DNA from: Tabrizicola oligotrophica
GTDB lineage: Bacteria; Pseudomonadota; Alphaproteobacteria; Rhodobacterales; Rhodobacteraceae
DNA: 41,815 nucleotides
Reading direction: 5' to 3'
Assembly (NCBI RefSeq): GCF_011008935.1
Contig: NZ_JAAIVJ010000019.1
Span: forward strand, 1-41,815
The position numbers and the translations under genes are program-made. Shown one piece after another: positions 1 through 9,593 of this stretch. The notes beneath the pieces were generated by a model. That model saw only the letters and a program-made list of their open reading frames with translations, made no database searches and was not told the DNA's origin. Every line of letters starts with the position of its first letter. Within the stretch, counting starts at the first letter, position 1.

Positions 1-359
1 AACCGTGCCCATCACCGTGGGCCAGAGATCAAGCAGCCCCTCCCTCCCCATCTGTGCTAAAGCCTCAACGCTTGGGGTGTTTTGGGTTTCCCGAGGCTGC
101 ATTTGGTCTTTCGTTCGCTTTGACATCCTGGTTCTCATTGCCCGGCTGTTCGACATGTTTCGCGCCCATCAGCAATGCTTGCTCCAGGTTGCAAGTCGAG
201 ACGGAATGATGAGTTGGAAGCAGTGACGAATGTCGGAAAGGGCGGGAAGCCGCCTGACGGCAATGCAGCATCGCTGTTGCAGCAAAACCTCCAAAGCAGA
301 CACTCACTGACCTGAGCCCCATCTTCCCTCCGGCGATGGGGAGAGTCCTTGGGTTGATT
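1..359. other. No supportable gene
   Basis: Open frames exist on both strands, but none has a convincing ribosome binding site or a recognisable family. The stretch precedes IS3 debris and is probably intergenic or old mobile-element sequence. Confidence 0.5.
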
Positions 360-459
360 GATCCGCTCCCCAACCTTGGACCGCCCGGAGGCAGAGTTTT
401 CCGGCTACTGATCCGCCCCCCAACCTTGGACCGCCCAAAGGCAGAGTTTTCCGGCTTTG
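360..459. repeat. 50-bp tandem duplication at an IS3 end
   Basis: Two copies with an exact 50-bp period start at 360 and 410. Each contains CCAACCTTGGACCGCCC and GCAGAGTTTTCCGGCT, and they differ at only a few positions. They lie just outside the stop codon of the IS3 transposase fragment. They probably represent the outer end of that element, duplicated by slippage or by stacking of two IS ends. Confidence 0.75.
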
Positions 460-460
460 C

Positions 461-832
461 TCAGGGTGACGGGCTGGTGACGCCCCCCGATTTTGTCAGC
501 GTGATCGGAACCTTGTTTCCGATCGCGCCATGCGGCCGTTCCTCGTTGTAGTATCTACGCCAAGCCTCCAACTTTTCCGCCGCATCTGCAAGCGTCAGGA
601 ACCAGTGGGCGTTCAGGCATTCCGCGCGGAACCTACCGTTGAACGCTTCAATGAAGGCATTATCGGTGGGCTTGCCCGGCCGCGAGAAGTCGAGCGTGAC
701 ACCGCGCTGATAGGCCCAGAGGTCCATGTCCCGTGACACGAACTCGGTGCCTTGGTCGACACGGATGGTCTTGGGATAGCCGACCTTCCGGCACACCCGA
801 TCCAAGGTCGCGACCACGTCTTCGCCGCGGTA
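461..832 (-). pseudogene. IS3-family transposase (OrfB) C-terminal fragment
   Basis: The reading frame gives the end of an IS3-type integrase-core transposase. It has the second catalytic Asp in RVDQGTEF, then LDFSRPGKPTDN, the catalytic Glu in NAFIEAFNGRFR, and the family's YYNEERPHGAIG tail. The stop is at 461-463. The first catalytic Asp and the whole N-terminal half are missing. The frame runs on past about 832 into sequence that belongs, on the other strand, to an IS66 transposase. The gene is therefore a non-functional remnant and the junction lies near 832-840. Confidence 0.85.
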
Positions 833-835
833 GCT

Positions 836-1264
836 GTCCGGCAGGAATTGTCGCGCCCGTTGGTTGATGCGTTCTTCACCTGGTTGGCGGCACAGGCCAA
901 GCGGGTCCCGCGCAAATCCGATCTCGGCGAGGCGATGGCCTATATGCTGAAACGTCAGGATGGCTTCCGGCTGTTCCTCGACGATGGCCGCGTCGACATC
1001 GACTCCAACCTCGTGGAAAACGCCATCCGCAGCCCGGCCATGAACCGCCGCAATGCACTCTTCGCAGGCCATGATGAGGGCGGTCGGAACTGGGCACGCT
1101 TCGCCAGCCTAATCGGCACATGCAAGATGAACCCCGTCGAACCCTATGGATATCTGGCCGATCTCTTCACGAAGCTGGCCAATGGCCACCTCGCCAACAA
1201 CATCGACGCCCTGATGCCCTGGGCCTACGCTCAAGCCGCAAAATCTGCCGGGATGAGCTCATAA
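836..1264 (+). pseudogene. IS66-family transposase (TnpC) C-terminal fragment
   Basis: Plus-strand coding sequence starts abruptly around SRPLVDAFFTWL and carries YMLKRQDGFRLFLDDGRVDIDSN, then NLVENAIRS with the catalytic Glu, and NALFAGHDEGGRNWA. These are hallmarks of the IS66 TnpC C-terminus. The stop codon ends at 1264. More than half of a normal TnpC (about 500 residues) is missing, along with tnpA and tnpB. The left edge abuts the IS3 fragment, so one element probably inserted into or recombined with the other. Confidence 0.85.
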
Positions 1265-1335
1265 AGGACTCCTTTCTGAGCTACCAAAAAGTCTCAGATC
1301 CCCCCAGAACCCCACTGCGCAAGCCTGAAATCAAT

Positions 1336-1355
1336 GGGGCAGAGACGGCGCTTAC
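1336..1355. repeat. IS66 terminal inverted repeat
   Basis: Read outward-in on the minus strand this is GTAAGCGCCGTCTCTGCCCC. The GTAAGCG start is typical of IS66-family ends. It lies about 70 bp after the TnpC stop and marks the right boundary of the remnant. The partner end is absent. Confidence 0.6.
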
Positions 1356-1572
1356 GGACAAAATTGTTGCCGACCCTGCACAGGACCACCTATACAAAAG
1401 GACAAGACGAAAATGTTAATCTCGGTACGGATGTAGCAGCCCTTCACTTAGGTCGGCGCGGCGCAGGAGGGGGTGTTGTGGAGCTGTATCATCTTAACGG
1501 CAGGCAGGTGAGTCAGGTTCCCTCTTCAAGTTGCGCGAGCTGGCGAGATAGCTGGAAGAACGGAGTAGTTGC

Positions 1573-2118
1573 ATGATTAGAAATGTTGTTATTCTCTGTA
1601 TAGTTATTTCGGCGGTTGGCTTTTCTTATTTGAGTTTGTCAAGGTTTTTCTTGAGCGAAAGCATCGTGGCGGATGGGTATGAGGCATTCGGATCTCTTAT
1701 TGTCTTGGCTGCCAATAAATCCGAGCCCCCAAAGAGAGTTGTCGTTCGACGTGATTTGATGTCCTCTGCTAGTATGAAGGCTATTCTAGCAGAGTATTTT
1801 AGTTGTGAAACCGAAGTACAAGCCGAGTCGAGCGCCCCGCAGGCAGATGAGGTATATCTTTATGGGTCTGCGGTGTCAATTTCACTCCGAGTTAAGATTA
1901 GGCCATGGGTCATGATATATAGCGGGAAGCCGCTTGATTTCGGCGCCGCCCTGAATGAGCGTGATCTAAAAATGCAAGTTATGTCTTTGCTTCCAGCTGA
2001 AAGGAGAAGCCGGCCAAACGCAACAAGGTTCTTTGATAGAATATTTGTGCAGCGTTCCTTCAGTATTATCTCGGGTGAATGCAAGAATTTCTCATATACG
2101 GCTTTTTGGGAGAACTGA
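1573..2118 (+). CDS. Membrane-anchored protein of unknown function
   Basis: This 181-residue protein belongs to no family I recognise. Residues about 4-28 (VVILCIVISAVGFSYLSLSRFF) form a single membrane segment or uncleaved signal anchor. The rest is probably periplasmic, with no obvious catalytic motif and two cysteines (in FSCET and SGECK). The gene is visibly more AT-rich than the metabolic genes downstream, which suggests recent transfer. It ends 8 bp before the likely start of the large protein at 2127. The two are probably co-transcribed, so it could be an accessory or immunity partner; that role is only inference from position. Confidence 0.6.
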   Translation: MIRNVVILCIVISAVGFSYLSLSRFFLSESIVADGYEAFGSLIVLAANKSEPPKRVVVRRDLMSSASMKAILAEYFSCETEVQAESSAPQADEVYLYGSAVSISLRVKIRPWVMIYSGKPLDFGAALNERDLKMQVMSLLPAERRSRPNATRFFDRIFVQRSFSIISGECKNFSYTAFWEN

Positions 2119-2126
2119 CTTGGAAG

Positions 2127-4631
2127 ATGAAGTTTTTTGGTGACAGCTATGCTGTCGTAAGTGCCTATGACACCCGGATTGGCGATTCGAGAACCGGCCA
2201 CGTCTCAATAGAAGTTCGATCATCAATCGGGTACAGTAACACAGAAGTTCAAATTGATCTTGATCAGGAGACATCTTTTACTACAATCAGAGGGCGGTTT
2301 GACGTACCTGCTTCGATAGTCGGAGTTTTGGGGCAGTTCGGAGCAAACGACGGGCGCGTAATTGATAGAACGCAATCTAGCGAAGCAATGTCGCGACCAG
2401 CAGCAGCAACTTCAGGTAGGATCCCGGTTTCCGAAGAGCAAGCAAATGCAATGATTGATTACGCCAAGAGTCTGATTGGAAAGCCAATAGATTATGGAAT
2501 TTTTTCAAACAACTGTGTGTCACACGTAGAAGGTGTTCTAGCGGCTGGAGGAATAACGATACCGTTGGGATCGCTCTTCTCGCTTGGATCGATACAAGCT
2601 CCAATCACCCATCTTCTAGATGGGTACGTTTTAAACGGGACAACTGGGGGCCTGAGAGAGCGAGTCGGGATTAAACAGGTAGACGATGAATACATCGCTC
2701 GTCTCGCTGTCGCAGGGGCAATTCTGCCTGGCTATTCTCGGATGTTGAAGGACATAGAGGATAGGACAGGCGGCCCCACGGGTATGGGGAATGATCCGCT
2801 CGACCCGAGGGGTATTGATCAAATCCCCGGCTTTTCGAGGCCTGCTGGCTCAAATGTTGTGGGTGAGGGTCGAGACGCGCCATCCTCTGCGGCGCAAGGC
2901 CGCGCGACCGATGTTGCCACAGGAGGGGGCTATGGTTATCAGGGCAATTCTGTAGATGCGCCGAGTGGTCATTCCAATTGGAGCGGTACCGGAGGCGGTG
3001 CGGCGCAGTCAGGCCAAGCGGCTAATCCGAGCTCAACCAACGGCACTCCTTCGCATACATCTGATGTGTCGCACAACTCTAACAACAACCGTGACCGTCA
3101 GGGAAGCGGCGACCACACGGCGACGGAAGGCCGACGCCCCATTCTCCTCGACCTCGACGGCGACGGCATCGAGATCACCGAACTCACCAAATCGACGGTA
3201 TTCACGGACACCTCGGGGGATGGCCTCGACCACCGGACGGCCTGGGCGGGGGCGGGGGATGGGGTGTTGTTCATTGACGCGGATGGCAATGGGCAGCTGT
3301 CGAACAGCCATGAATTTGTCTTCACCGAATGGGCTGACGGCGCGAAAGACGATCTGGACGGCTTGCGCCGGGCGTTTGACTCGAACGGCGACGGCAAACT
3401 GACCAGCGCCGATGCGCGCTGGGGCGAATTCCGGGTGCAGGTGACGAAGGCCGATGGCAGCCAGGAGGTCAAGACGCTGGGCGAGCTGGGGATCACCGAG
3501 CTTGATCTGACGGCGGATGCCACGGAGATCCTGCTGCCCGATGGCTCGACGATCACCGGGCAGTCGAGCTTCGTGATGAACGGGGTGACGCGGGTTCTGG
3601 CAAACACGCGGCTGATGGCGGAGGCGCAGGGCTACCGGGTGGAGGAGGTGGTCTCGACGGCCGCCAATGGCAAGCGCACGGTGACGCAGTCGGGCTATGA
3701 TCAGACCGGGGACCGGGTGTTTGTGGTCACCTCGGTGACCAGCGCCAATGGGCTGAGCATCACCAACCGCTTCGATCAGGATGGTGATGGGGTGGTGGAC
3801 CGGCTGCAAAGCTTGCAGACCGTGCTGAATGCCGATGGCAGCCGGACGGAGACGGTGATCAACCGTCAGGGCAGCGATGCGACAACTGCCGTGGTGTTGG
3901 ACCGGGTGGTGACGACGACCAGCGCCGATGGCAAGCAAGTCTCGATCCAGCGCGATACCACCGGGGGCGGCTGGTTCGACCAGACGGAGGTTCGCACGAC
4001 AGCGGCGAATGGCAGCCGGACGGTCGTGATCTCGGATCTGGCCAATGAAGGATCGGTTATCCGGTCAAGCACAGAGACGCAAACGGCGGATGGGTTGACC
4101 CGGGTCCGCTCGGACAATCTGGACGGGACTGGCGGTGAGGATCGGATCACCACGGAGATATTGTCGGAAGATGCGGAGGGGGTACGAACGGAAATTACGG
4201 CGGTGACCAACCGGGATGGCTCTGACCGGGTGAGCGAGACGTTGGTCATCAGCGCGGATGGTCGGACGCGAACGACATCGGTTGATCTGAACGGCGATGG
4301 GGCCGATGATCAAAAGATCATATCCGTCACGACACTGGGAGTTGCCGGCAACACCAGCACGGTGGAAACGATCCGCAATGCCAACAATTCTCTGGTGACG
4401 CAGACGAATTCGACGGTGTCAGCCGATGGGCTGGTGCGCACGACCAGCCAAAAGCTTGACGGCGACGCCGATTTTGATCGCTACACCAATGACACGACGG
4501 TGATTGATGCGGCGGGTAACCACGGGGCCGGTCTCGCCGTGGACAGGCGAGCGAAGATCCTTGCGCGCGGACAGGCAAGGCAGCTTGCCGCCGAAGCTGC
4601 GCTTCTCTTGCGGTGTCGGTCCGCACGGTGA
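2127..4631 (+). CDS. Chimeric LRAT/NlpC-like and LDLDGDG repeat protein, 3'-truncated
   Basis: I take ATG 2127 as the start, giving about 834 residues; an in-frame ATG at 2079 overlaps the upstream gene. Residues 1-160 contain GHVSIEV with His about 25 and NNCVSHVEG with Cys about 130. A His before an Asn-Cys pair about 105 residues later is the layout of circularly permuted papain-fold enzymes (LRAT, DUF4105). A Gly/Ser-rich low-complexity linker follows. Near residue 340 is ILLDLDGDGIEI plus FIDADGNG and FDSNGDGKL, the calcium-type module seen in large secreted RTX-like proteins. Then come degenerate repeats of about 45 residues built on xADGxxRTT and LDGDG. Homology-like sequence ends at AAGN (about 4518) and the frame runs out in unrelated sequence, so the natural C-terminus, where a type I secretion signal would lie, is missing. 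The first kilobase is AT-rich and the remainder GC-rich. Confidence 0.7.
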   Translation: MKFFGDSYAVVSAYDTRIGDSRTGHVSIEVRSSIGYSNTEVQIDLDQETSFTTIRGRFDVPASIVGVLGQFGANDGRVIDRTQSSEAMSRPAAATSGRIPVSEEQANAMIDYAKSLIGKPIDYGIFSNNCVSHVEGVLAAGGITIPLGSLFSLGSIQAPITHLLDGYVLNGTTGGLRERVGIKQVDDEYIARLAVAGAILPGYSRMLKDIEDRTGGPTGMGNDPLDPRGIDQIPGFSRPAGSNVVGEGRDAPSSAAQGRATDVATGGGYGYQGNSVDAPSGHSNWSGTGGGAAQSGQAANPSSTNGTPSHTSDVSHNSNNNRDRQGSGDHTATEGRRPILLDLDGDGIEITELTKSTVFTDTSGDGLDHRTAWAGAGDGVLFIDADGNGQLSNSHEFVFTEWADGAKDDLDGLRRAFDSNGDGKLTSADARWGEFRVQVTKADGSQEVKTLGELGITELDLTADATEILLPDGSTITGQSSFVMNGVTRVLANTRLMAEAQGYRVEEVVSTAANGKRTVTQSGYDQTGDRVFVVTSVTSANGLSITNRFDQDGDGVVDRLQSLQTVLNADGSRTETVINRQGSDATTAVVLDRVVTTTSADGKQVSIQRDTTGGGWFDQTEVRTTAANGSRTVVISDLANEGSVIRSSTETQTADGLTRVRSDNLDGTGGEDRITTEILSEDAEGVRTEITAVTNRDGSDRVSETLVISADGRTRTTSVDLNGDGADDQKIISVTTLGVAGNTSTVETIRNANNSLVTQTNSTVSADGLVRTTSQKLDGDADFDRYTNDTTVIDAAGNHGAGLAVDRRAKILARGQARQLAAEAALLLRCRSAR

Positions 4632-4965
4632 AGCAATGCCTCGCCCCGTTCCGGGCGTCTGGCCGGGGGCAGACGCCGTGACCCTGCATCCGCGAAAACC
4701 CTTGCGCAGCAGATCATCCCCGCCCCTGGCGCGACAGCGCCGGGCGGTGGTCTGCGGGCGATGCAAGGCAGCCCGGACGGGCGGCCGCGGCCCATGGCGC
4801 GCGGCCTTGGTTCCGGGCGCGGAAAATCCTGACCTTCGAAACCGCGCGCCTGCCGCCGGCTTCCTGCGCCGCTGTTCCCGCCGCTGGCAGATCTGGTCAG
4901 GCTGCAAGGACGACGGCAGGCCATGCACAGCCGGAGGACGCCCGAGGCGCCCGCCGGCTGCGTGG
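4520..4965. other. Gene-free GC-rich stretch
   Basis: About 450 bp lie between the broken repeat protein and the end of napC. Long frames on both strands look like GC-driven shadows, without family motifs or ribosome binding sites. The start of this stretch is the breakpoint that truncated the upstream gene. No IS end was recognised at the junction. Confidence 0.5.
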
Positions 4966-4985
4966 GTGACCGATCACTCGGTCAC
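4966..4985 (-). terminator. Stem-loop over the napC stop codon
   Basis: GTGACCGA (4966-4973) pairs perfectly with TCGGTCAC (4978-4985) around a 4-base loop that holds the napC stop. There is no clear T-tract after it, so it may be a 3'-end stabiliser or a weak terminator of the nap operon. Confidence 0.35.
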
Positions 4986-5654
4986 GGTCTTCAGATAGGC
5001 CTTCACCTCGGCGCTGCCGCTGGCTTCGACGTTCTCGCTCATCTGTTCGGGCGCGTCCGAGGTCGGGCCGAACATCGCCTGACCGTGCATGTCGGGCAAT
5101 TGGTGGGCGATGCCCTTGTGGCAGTTGATGCAGGTCTTTTCGCCGGTGAACAGGAAGCGCTCATGCGCTTCGGCGGCGCGCTTGCTTTGCCGGGTGATAT
5201 CCATCGACTCCATCGAGTGGCAGTTGCGGCATTCAAGGCTGTCATTGGCCTCCAGCCGTGCCCATTCGTGCTGTGCCAGTTCCAGCCGCTTGTCGAGGAA
5301 CTTCTCGCGCGTGTTGATCGTGCCGAAGATCTTGCCCCAGACCTCCTTGCTGGCCTGCATCTTGCGGGCGATCTTGTGGGTCCATTGATGCGGCACATGG
5401 CAGTCCGGGCAGGTGGCCCGCACGCCCGAGCGGTTGGTGTAATGGATGGTCGGCTTCAGCTCTTCATAGACGTTGTCGCGCATCTCGTGGCAGCTGGTGC
5501 AGAAGGCCTCGGTGTTGGTGACTTCAAGAGCGGTGTTGAAGCCGCCCCAGAAGATCACCCCCATCACGAAGCCCCCGACGGTCAGGAACCCAAGGCTCAG
5601 ATGCGCGGCCGGATGGACCAGGATGTGCCAGACCCGTTTCAGAAGCCTGAACAT
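4974..5654 (-). CDS. napC: NapC, tetraheme quinol dehydrogenase
   Basis: NapC takes electrons from the quinol pool at the outer face of the cytoplasmic membrane and passes them to NapAB. An N-terminal membrane anchor (about residues 18-38) precedes four c-type heme sites: CTSCH (Cys52), CPDCH, CRNCH and CINCH, as in the NapC/NirT family. The length of 226 residues is typical. The frame opens with GTG-ATG; I prefer the ATG at 5654 because its A is shared with the napB stop (TGATG), giving translational coupling, and GGAGG lies upstream. It is the last gene of napEFDABC. Confidence 0.95.
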   Translation of the reverse strand: MFRLLKRVWHILVHPAAHLSLGFLTVGGFVMGVIFWGGFNTALEVTNTEAFCTSCHEMRDNVYEELKPTIHYTNRSGVRATCPDCHVPHQWTHKIARKMQASKEVWGKIFGTINTREKFLDKRLELAQHEWARLEANDSLECRNCHSMESMDITRQSKRAAEAHERFLFTGEKTCINCHKGIAHQLPDMHGQAMFGPTSDAPEQMSENVEASGSAEVKAYLKTVTE

Positions 5655-6118
5655 CACTGACCCTCCTCACCGGCGCCGATGATGTGATCCAGCACGCTGT
5701 CGACATCCAGGAAACCGTTTGCCACCGGCGGTTCGGCATCGTGCTGCACCACATGGCACTGGGTGCAGAAATAGCGGCGCGGGCTGACGGTGCCCAGCGT
5801 CTGCCCGTCGCGGTCCATGAAATGCGTGACCGAGATCATCGGCGCCTGGCTGGCTTCAACCGCGGTGCGGCTGTGGCAGGACAGGCATTTGTTCACGTTC
5901 AGGTCGATCTGGTAATTGTCGATCTTGTGCGGAATGATCGGCGGCTGGTCGGGATAGTTGCGCACCTGCCGGACATCGGAATTGACGACTGCCGGGATCT
6001 GCGGCGCCTCGGATTCCTCGGCAAGCGGCGTGTCGGGGCGAAGGCCGCCCAGCTGGTTTTCGGCCATGGCGGCGGTGGCTGCCAGAAGGGCTACGGCGAA
6101 GGCAAAGCGTTTCAACAT
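5654..6118 (-). CDS. napB: NapB, diheme cytochrome subunit of periplasmic nitrate reductase
   Basis: The small periplasmic subunit relays electrons from NapC to NapA. The 154-residue product starts at ATG 6118; longer frames run into napA. Residues 1-19 are a Sec signal peptide ending AAMA, and the mature protein contains the conserved RPDTPL near its start. Heme motifs are CLSCH (Cys78, Cys81) and CTQCH (Cys118, Cys121), with His64 and His99 in IIPHKI and SVTHF available as distal ligands. It follows napA by 11 bp and its stop overlaps the napC start. Confidence 0.95.
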   Translation of the reverse strand: MLKRFAFAVALLAATAAMAENQLGGLRPDTPLAEESEAPQIPAVVNSDVRQVRNYPDQPPIIPHKIDNYQIDLNVNKCLSCHSRTAVEASQAPMISVTHFMDRDGQTLGTVSPRRYFCTQCHVVQHDAEPPVANGFLDVDSVLDHIIGAGEEGQ

Positions 6119-6129
6119 GATATCCCCCC

Positions 6130-8628
6130 TCACACGGCTTCGATGCGGATGGCGCATTTCTTGAAATCCGCCTGTTTGGAAATCGGATCGGTCGCGTCGA
6201 GCGTCACCTTGTTGATCAGGCGGCGCGCGTCGAACCACGGCACGAAGACAAGCCCCTTCGGCGGCTTGTTGCGCCCCCGCGTCTCCACCCGCACCCGGAT
6301 TTCGCCCCGCCGCGAGATCACCCGCACCTCGGAGCCGCGCCGCAGGTTCAGCGCCTCGGCGTCGTCGGGGTGCATGTAGCACAGCGCGTCGGGGACGGCC
6401 TGATACAGCTCCGGCACCCGCTGCGTCATCGAGCCGGAGTGCCAGTGCTCCAGCACCCGCCCGGTGGACAGCCAGAACGGATATTCGGCATCGGGCGATT
6501 CCGCCGGCGGCTCGTAGGGCAGCGCAAAGATATTGGCCCGGCCGTCCTTGTTGCCGTAGAAATGGAAGGGCTTGCCATTCTTGACATAGGGGTCATGCTC
6601 GGCGTTGAAGCGCCAGCGGGTTTCCTCGCCGTTCACCACGGGCCAGCGCAGGCCGCGCACCTCGTGATAGGTGTCGAACGGCGCGAGGTCATGGCCATGG
6701 CCGCGACCGAAGCTGGCATATTCCTCGAACAGGCCCTTTTGCAGGTAGAAGCCAAGGGCCTCGGACTCGGGGTTGGCGAAGCCTTCGGCCAGATCGGCGG
6801 GGCCGAACCTGTCGACCTGCCCGTTGGCGAACAGCACCTCGAACAGGGTCTTGCCCTTGTACTCGGGGTTGGCGGCCAGCATTTCGGCCGGCCAGACCTC
6901 GTCGGTGGTGAAGCGCTTGGAAAACTCGACCAGTTGCCACAGGTCCGAGCGTGCCTCGCCCGGGGCGTTGACCAGCTGGTGCCAAAGCTGGGTGCGGCGC
7001 TCGGCATTGCCGTAACCGCCTTCCTTTTCCACCCACATTGCCGAGGGCAGCACCAGATCGGCGGCCTCGCAGGTGACTGTGGGATAGGCATCCGACACCA
7101 CGATGAAGTTGTCGGGGTTGCGGTAGCCCGGCAGCCCTTCCTGCATCATGTTGGGACCAGCCTGCATGTTGTTGGTGACCTGCACCCAATAGCAGTTGAT
7201 CTTGCCATCCTTCAGATCGCGGTTCTGCTTGACGGCATGCGAGCCCAGCCAGTCGGGCAGGATGCCCTTGGGCAGTTTCCACAGCTCTTCGGTATGGGCG
7301 CGGTGATCGGGGTTCGTCACCACCATGTCGGCGGGCAGCCGGTGCGAGAAGGTGCCGACCTCGCGCGCCGTGCCGCAGGCCGAAGGCTGGCCCGTCAGCG
7401 AGAAGGGCGAGTTGCCGGGCGTGGAGATCTTCCCGGTCAAGAGGTGGATGTTGTAGACCAGATTGTTGGCCCAGACGCCGCGGGTGTGCTGGTTGAACCC
7501 CATGGTCCACAGCGACATCACCTTGACGTTCGGGTCGGCATAAAGCTTTGCCAGCGCCTCCAGCTGTTCAGCCGGAACACCGCTGATTTCCTCGGCCTTC
7601 TCCACCGTGTATTCCGACACGAAGGCAGCGAATTCCTCAAAGCTCATCGGCTCGGAAACCGTCGGGTCCTTGGCGTTGGCGGCATTCACCTCGCGCGGGT
7701 CTTCGGGACGCAGACCATAGCCGATGTCGGTGGCGCCACGCTTGAAGTTCACATGTTCCTTCAGGAACGCCTCGTTCACCGCGCCGTTCTGGATGATGTA
7801 ATTGGCGATGTAGTTCAGGATCGCCAGATCGCTTTGCGGTTTGAAGATCACCGGAATGTCGGCCAGATCAAAGCTGCGATGGGTGAAGGTGGACAGCACC
7901 GCAACCTTGACATGCGGATGGGCAAAGCGGCGGTCGGTGACGCGCGTCCACAGGATCGGGTGCATCTCGGCCATGTTCGAGCCCCAGAGCACGAAGGCAT
8001 CGGCGGCCTCGAAATCGTCATAGCAGCCCATCGGCTCGTCGATGCCGAAGGTGCGCATGAAGCCCGCGACGGCGCTGGCCATGCAGTGCCGGGCATTGGG
8101 GTCGATGTTGTTCGACAGGAAGCCCGCCTTCATCAGCTTGACGGCGGCATAGCCTTCGTAGATCGTCCACTGCCCCGAGCCGAACATGCCGATGCCCTTC
8201 GGGCCCTTCTCGGCAAGGGTCTTTTTCCACTTCTCGGCCATGATGTCGAAGGCTTCGTCCCAGCTGACGGGCTCGAAGGTGCCGTCCTTGTGGTACTGGC
8301 CATCCTTCTTGCGCAAGAGCGGGGTCGTCAGGCGGTCCTCGCCATACATGATCTTGGACAGGAAATAGCCCTTGACGCAGTTCAGGCCGCGGTTGACCTC
8401 GGATTTGCTGTCGCCGTGGGTGGCAACGACGCGGCCGCCCTTGGTGGCGACCATGATCGAACAGCCTGTGCCGCAGAAACGGCAGGGCGCCTTGTTCCAG
8501 TTCAGTTGCGTCAGGTCAGCCTCTGTCACCAGATTCTGCGCCTCGGCCGGGATGGGCAGGCCGATGGCGGTCGCGGCGGCAATGACTGCCTGTGCCTTGA
8601 TAACGTCGCGCCGGGTCATGTCGGTCAT
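6130..8628 (-). CDS. napA: NapA, catalytic subunit of periplasmic nitrate reductase
   Basis: This Mo-bisMGD enzyme reduces nitrate to nitrite in the periplasm. The 832-residue protein begins with a Tat signal (TRRDVIK, then a hydrophobic stretch to about residue 30). The [4Fe-4S] ligands are Cys49, Cys52, Cys56 and Cys84 (CRFCGTGC and NCVKG). The probable molybdenum ligand is the cysteine in [13 protein letters not shown], followed by [17 protein letters not shown], which fits NapA rather than cytoplasmic NarG or assimilatory NasA. The C-terminal molybdopterin dinucleotide-binding domain includes [15 protein letters not shown]. The start ATG 8628 overlaps the napD stop (ATGA) and has GGAAG upstream. 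All expected parts are present. Confidence 0.97.
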   Translation of the reverse strand: MTDMTRRDVIKAQAVIAAATAIGLPIPAEAQNLVTEADLTQLNWNKAPCRFCGTGCSIMVATKGGRVVATHGDSKSEVNRGLNCVKGYFLSKIMYGEDRLTTPLLRKKDGQYHKDGTFEPVSWDEAFDIMAEKWKKTLAEKGPKGIGMFGSGQWTIYEGYAAVKLMKAGFLSNNIDPNARHCMASAVAGFMRTFGIDEPMGCYDDFEAADAFVLWGSNMAEMHPILWTRVTDRRFAHPHVKVAVLSTFTHRSFDLADIPVIFKPQSDLAILNYIANYIIQNGAVNEAFLKEHVNFKRGATDIGYGLRPEDPREVNAANAKDPTVSEPMSFEEFAAFVSEYTVEKAEEISGVPAEQLEALAKLYADPNVKVMSLWTMGFNQHTRGVWANNLVYNIHLLTGKISTPGNSPFSLTGQPSACGTAREVGTFSHRLPADMVVTNPDHRAHTEELWKLPKGILPDWLGSHAVKQNRDLKDGKINCYWVQVTNNMQAGPNMMQEGLPGYRNPDNFIVVSDAYPTVTCEAADLVLPSAMWVEKEGGYGNAERRTQLWHQLVNAPGEARSDLWQLVEFSKRFTTDEVWPAEMLAANPEYKGKTLFEVLFANGQVDRFGPADLAEGFANPESEALGFYLQKGLFEEYASFGRGHGHDLAPFDTYHEVRGLRWPVVNGEETRWRFNAEHDPYVKNGKPFHFYGNKDGRANIFALPYEPPAESPDAEYPFWLSTGRVLEHWHSGSMTQRVPELYQAVPDALCYMHPDDAEALNLRRGSEVRVISRRGEIRVRVETRGRNKPPKGLVFVPWFDARRLINKVTLDATDPISKQADFKKCAIRIEAV

Positions 8629-8906
8629 GTCGGGCTTCCTTCTGTGGTCGTGAGTTCGTCAGTGTTCAGGATATGTTGGTAGACCAGCGCGGCGTTGACC
8701 ACGCCGGGCATGAGCTGGATCTCGGCCAGCGTGCGGGTGATGGTCCGGTCGTCGGGCGCCTCCATCACCACCACGGCCTTGCCGCTGGCGGCATCTTCGG
8801 TGCCGATCGTGACGCCGGGCAGCGCGCGCAGCGCCGCCAGCAGATCGCCGGTCTGCGCCGGGTCGCAGCGCAGCGCGAAGCTGGCGATATGTAACTCATC
8901 GGTCAT
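8625..8906 (-). CDS. napD: NapD, Tat chaperone for NapA
   Basis: A 93-residue cytoplasmic protein whose family binds the Tat signal of NapA and holds it back until the cofactor is loaded. [11 protein letters not shown] near the N-terminus and the pattern [12 protein letters not shown] are typical of the ferredoxin-fold NapD family. Both ends overlap neighbours by four bases: napF stop with napD start, and napD stop with napA start. This indicates tight translational coupling. Confidence 0.92.
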   Translation of the reverse strand: MTDELHIASFALRCDPAQTGDLLAALRALPGVTIGTEDAASGKAVVVMEAPDDRTITRTLAEIQLMPGVVNAALVYQHILNTDELTTTEGSPT

Positions 8907-9418
8907 GCGCTGGCCTCAAGCTGGCGGCCGTCCTGCAGGCCAAGCGCCTGCGTCGGGCAAGGGGGAAGGCAGGCGCCGCAGCCGGTACAGGCCTCGGCGT
9001 CAATTCGAATGGCCCCGGCGGGGCGCACCGAGAGGTCGAAACGCAGCGCCTCGGTGGGGCAGGCATCGGTGCAAAGCCGGCAACTGATGCCCGCCTTGAG
9101 CAGGCAGGAGCCGGACAGGGCCACCGTCACCGGCCAAGGCGCGGCCAGATCGGCCAGAAACACGCCCTCGTCGCAAGCATCGGCGCAGGCGTGGCAGAAG
9201 GTGCATTCCCCCTGCCCCGGCACCAGCCGCGGCAGTCCGCCCGGACCCGCGGCCAGCAGCCCGGCCGCGCAGGCCTTGATGCAGGCACCGCAGCCGGTGC
9301 AGCGGGCGCTGACGCTGGCCTCATCCGTCCACGGCGGACGGAATTGTGGCGCCGGCCTTGGGCGCAAACCGGCCAGGAAGCCGCGGCGGCCCGGCTGGAA
9401 TTCGATCGCGCCGCTCAT
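8903..9418 (-). CDS. napF: NapF, iron-sulfur maturation protein
   Basis: A 171-residue cytoplasmic ferredoxin-like protein; family members interact with NapA during cofactor assembly. Cysteine clusters are CTGCGACIKAC, CTFCHACADAC, a less regular set in CLLKAGISCRLCTDACP, and CTGCGACLPPCP. The N-terminus has GRRGFLAGLRP, a twin-Arg-like stretch common in NapF although the protein is normally not exported. The start overlaps the napE stop and the stop overlaps the napD start. Confidence 0.93.
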   Translation of the reverse strand: MSGAIEFQPGRRGFLAGLRPRPAPQFRPPWTDEASVSARCTGCGACIKACAAGLLAAGPGGLPRLVPGQGECTFCHACADACDEGVFLADLAAPWPVTVALSGSCLLKAGISCRLCTDACPTEALRFDLSVRPAGAIRIDAEACTGCGACLPPCPTQALGLQDGRQLEASA

Positions 9419-9582
9419 CCGGGCGGTCCGAAGAACATCTGCCAGATCCAGATCGACAGACCCAGCGAGCCGACGCCGGCAACCGCCAGGATCGGCGCCA
9501 GAAAGACGGCAAGGAACAGGAAGATGTTGCGCTCCTCGCGGGCGGTCGGCGGCGGGGTGGGGATGGTATCGTTCTGAGCCAT
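9415..9582 (-). CDS. napE: NapE, small membrane protein of the nap operon
   Basis: A 55-residue protein with one membrane helix (IFLFLAVFLAPILAVAGVG) followed by the family's SIWIWQMFFGPPG ending. The role of NapE is unknown. I choose ATG 9582 because AAGGA lies 7 bases upstream; an in-frame ATG at 9597 has no ribosome binding site. It ends in a four-base overlap with napF. Confidence 0.9.
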   Translation of the reverse strand: MAQNDTIPTPPPTAREERNIFLFLAVFLAPILAVAGVGSLGLSIWIWQMFFGPPG

Positions 9583-9593
9583 GGGCAGATCCT

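Noticed and set aside
65-373. A 102-codon minus-strand frame near the left edge
   Set aside because: It has no recognisable family or ribosome binding site, and it crosses into the 50-bp repeat at the IS end.
360-459. Start of a CRISPR array
   Set aside because: There are only two copies in direct contact without spacers, tied to an IS end; no cas genes are in the window.
6370-8682. A 770-codon open frame on the plus strand opposite napA
   Set aside because: It is a GC-driven shadow: no ribosome binding site, no family motifs, and fully antisense to a complete, well-conserved napA.
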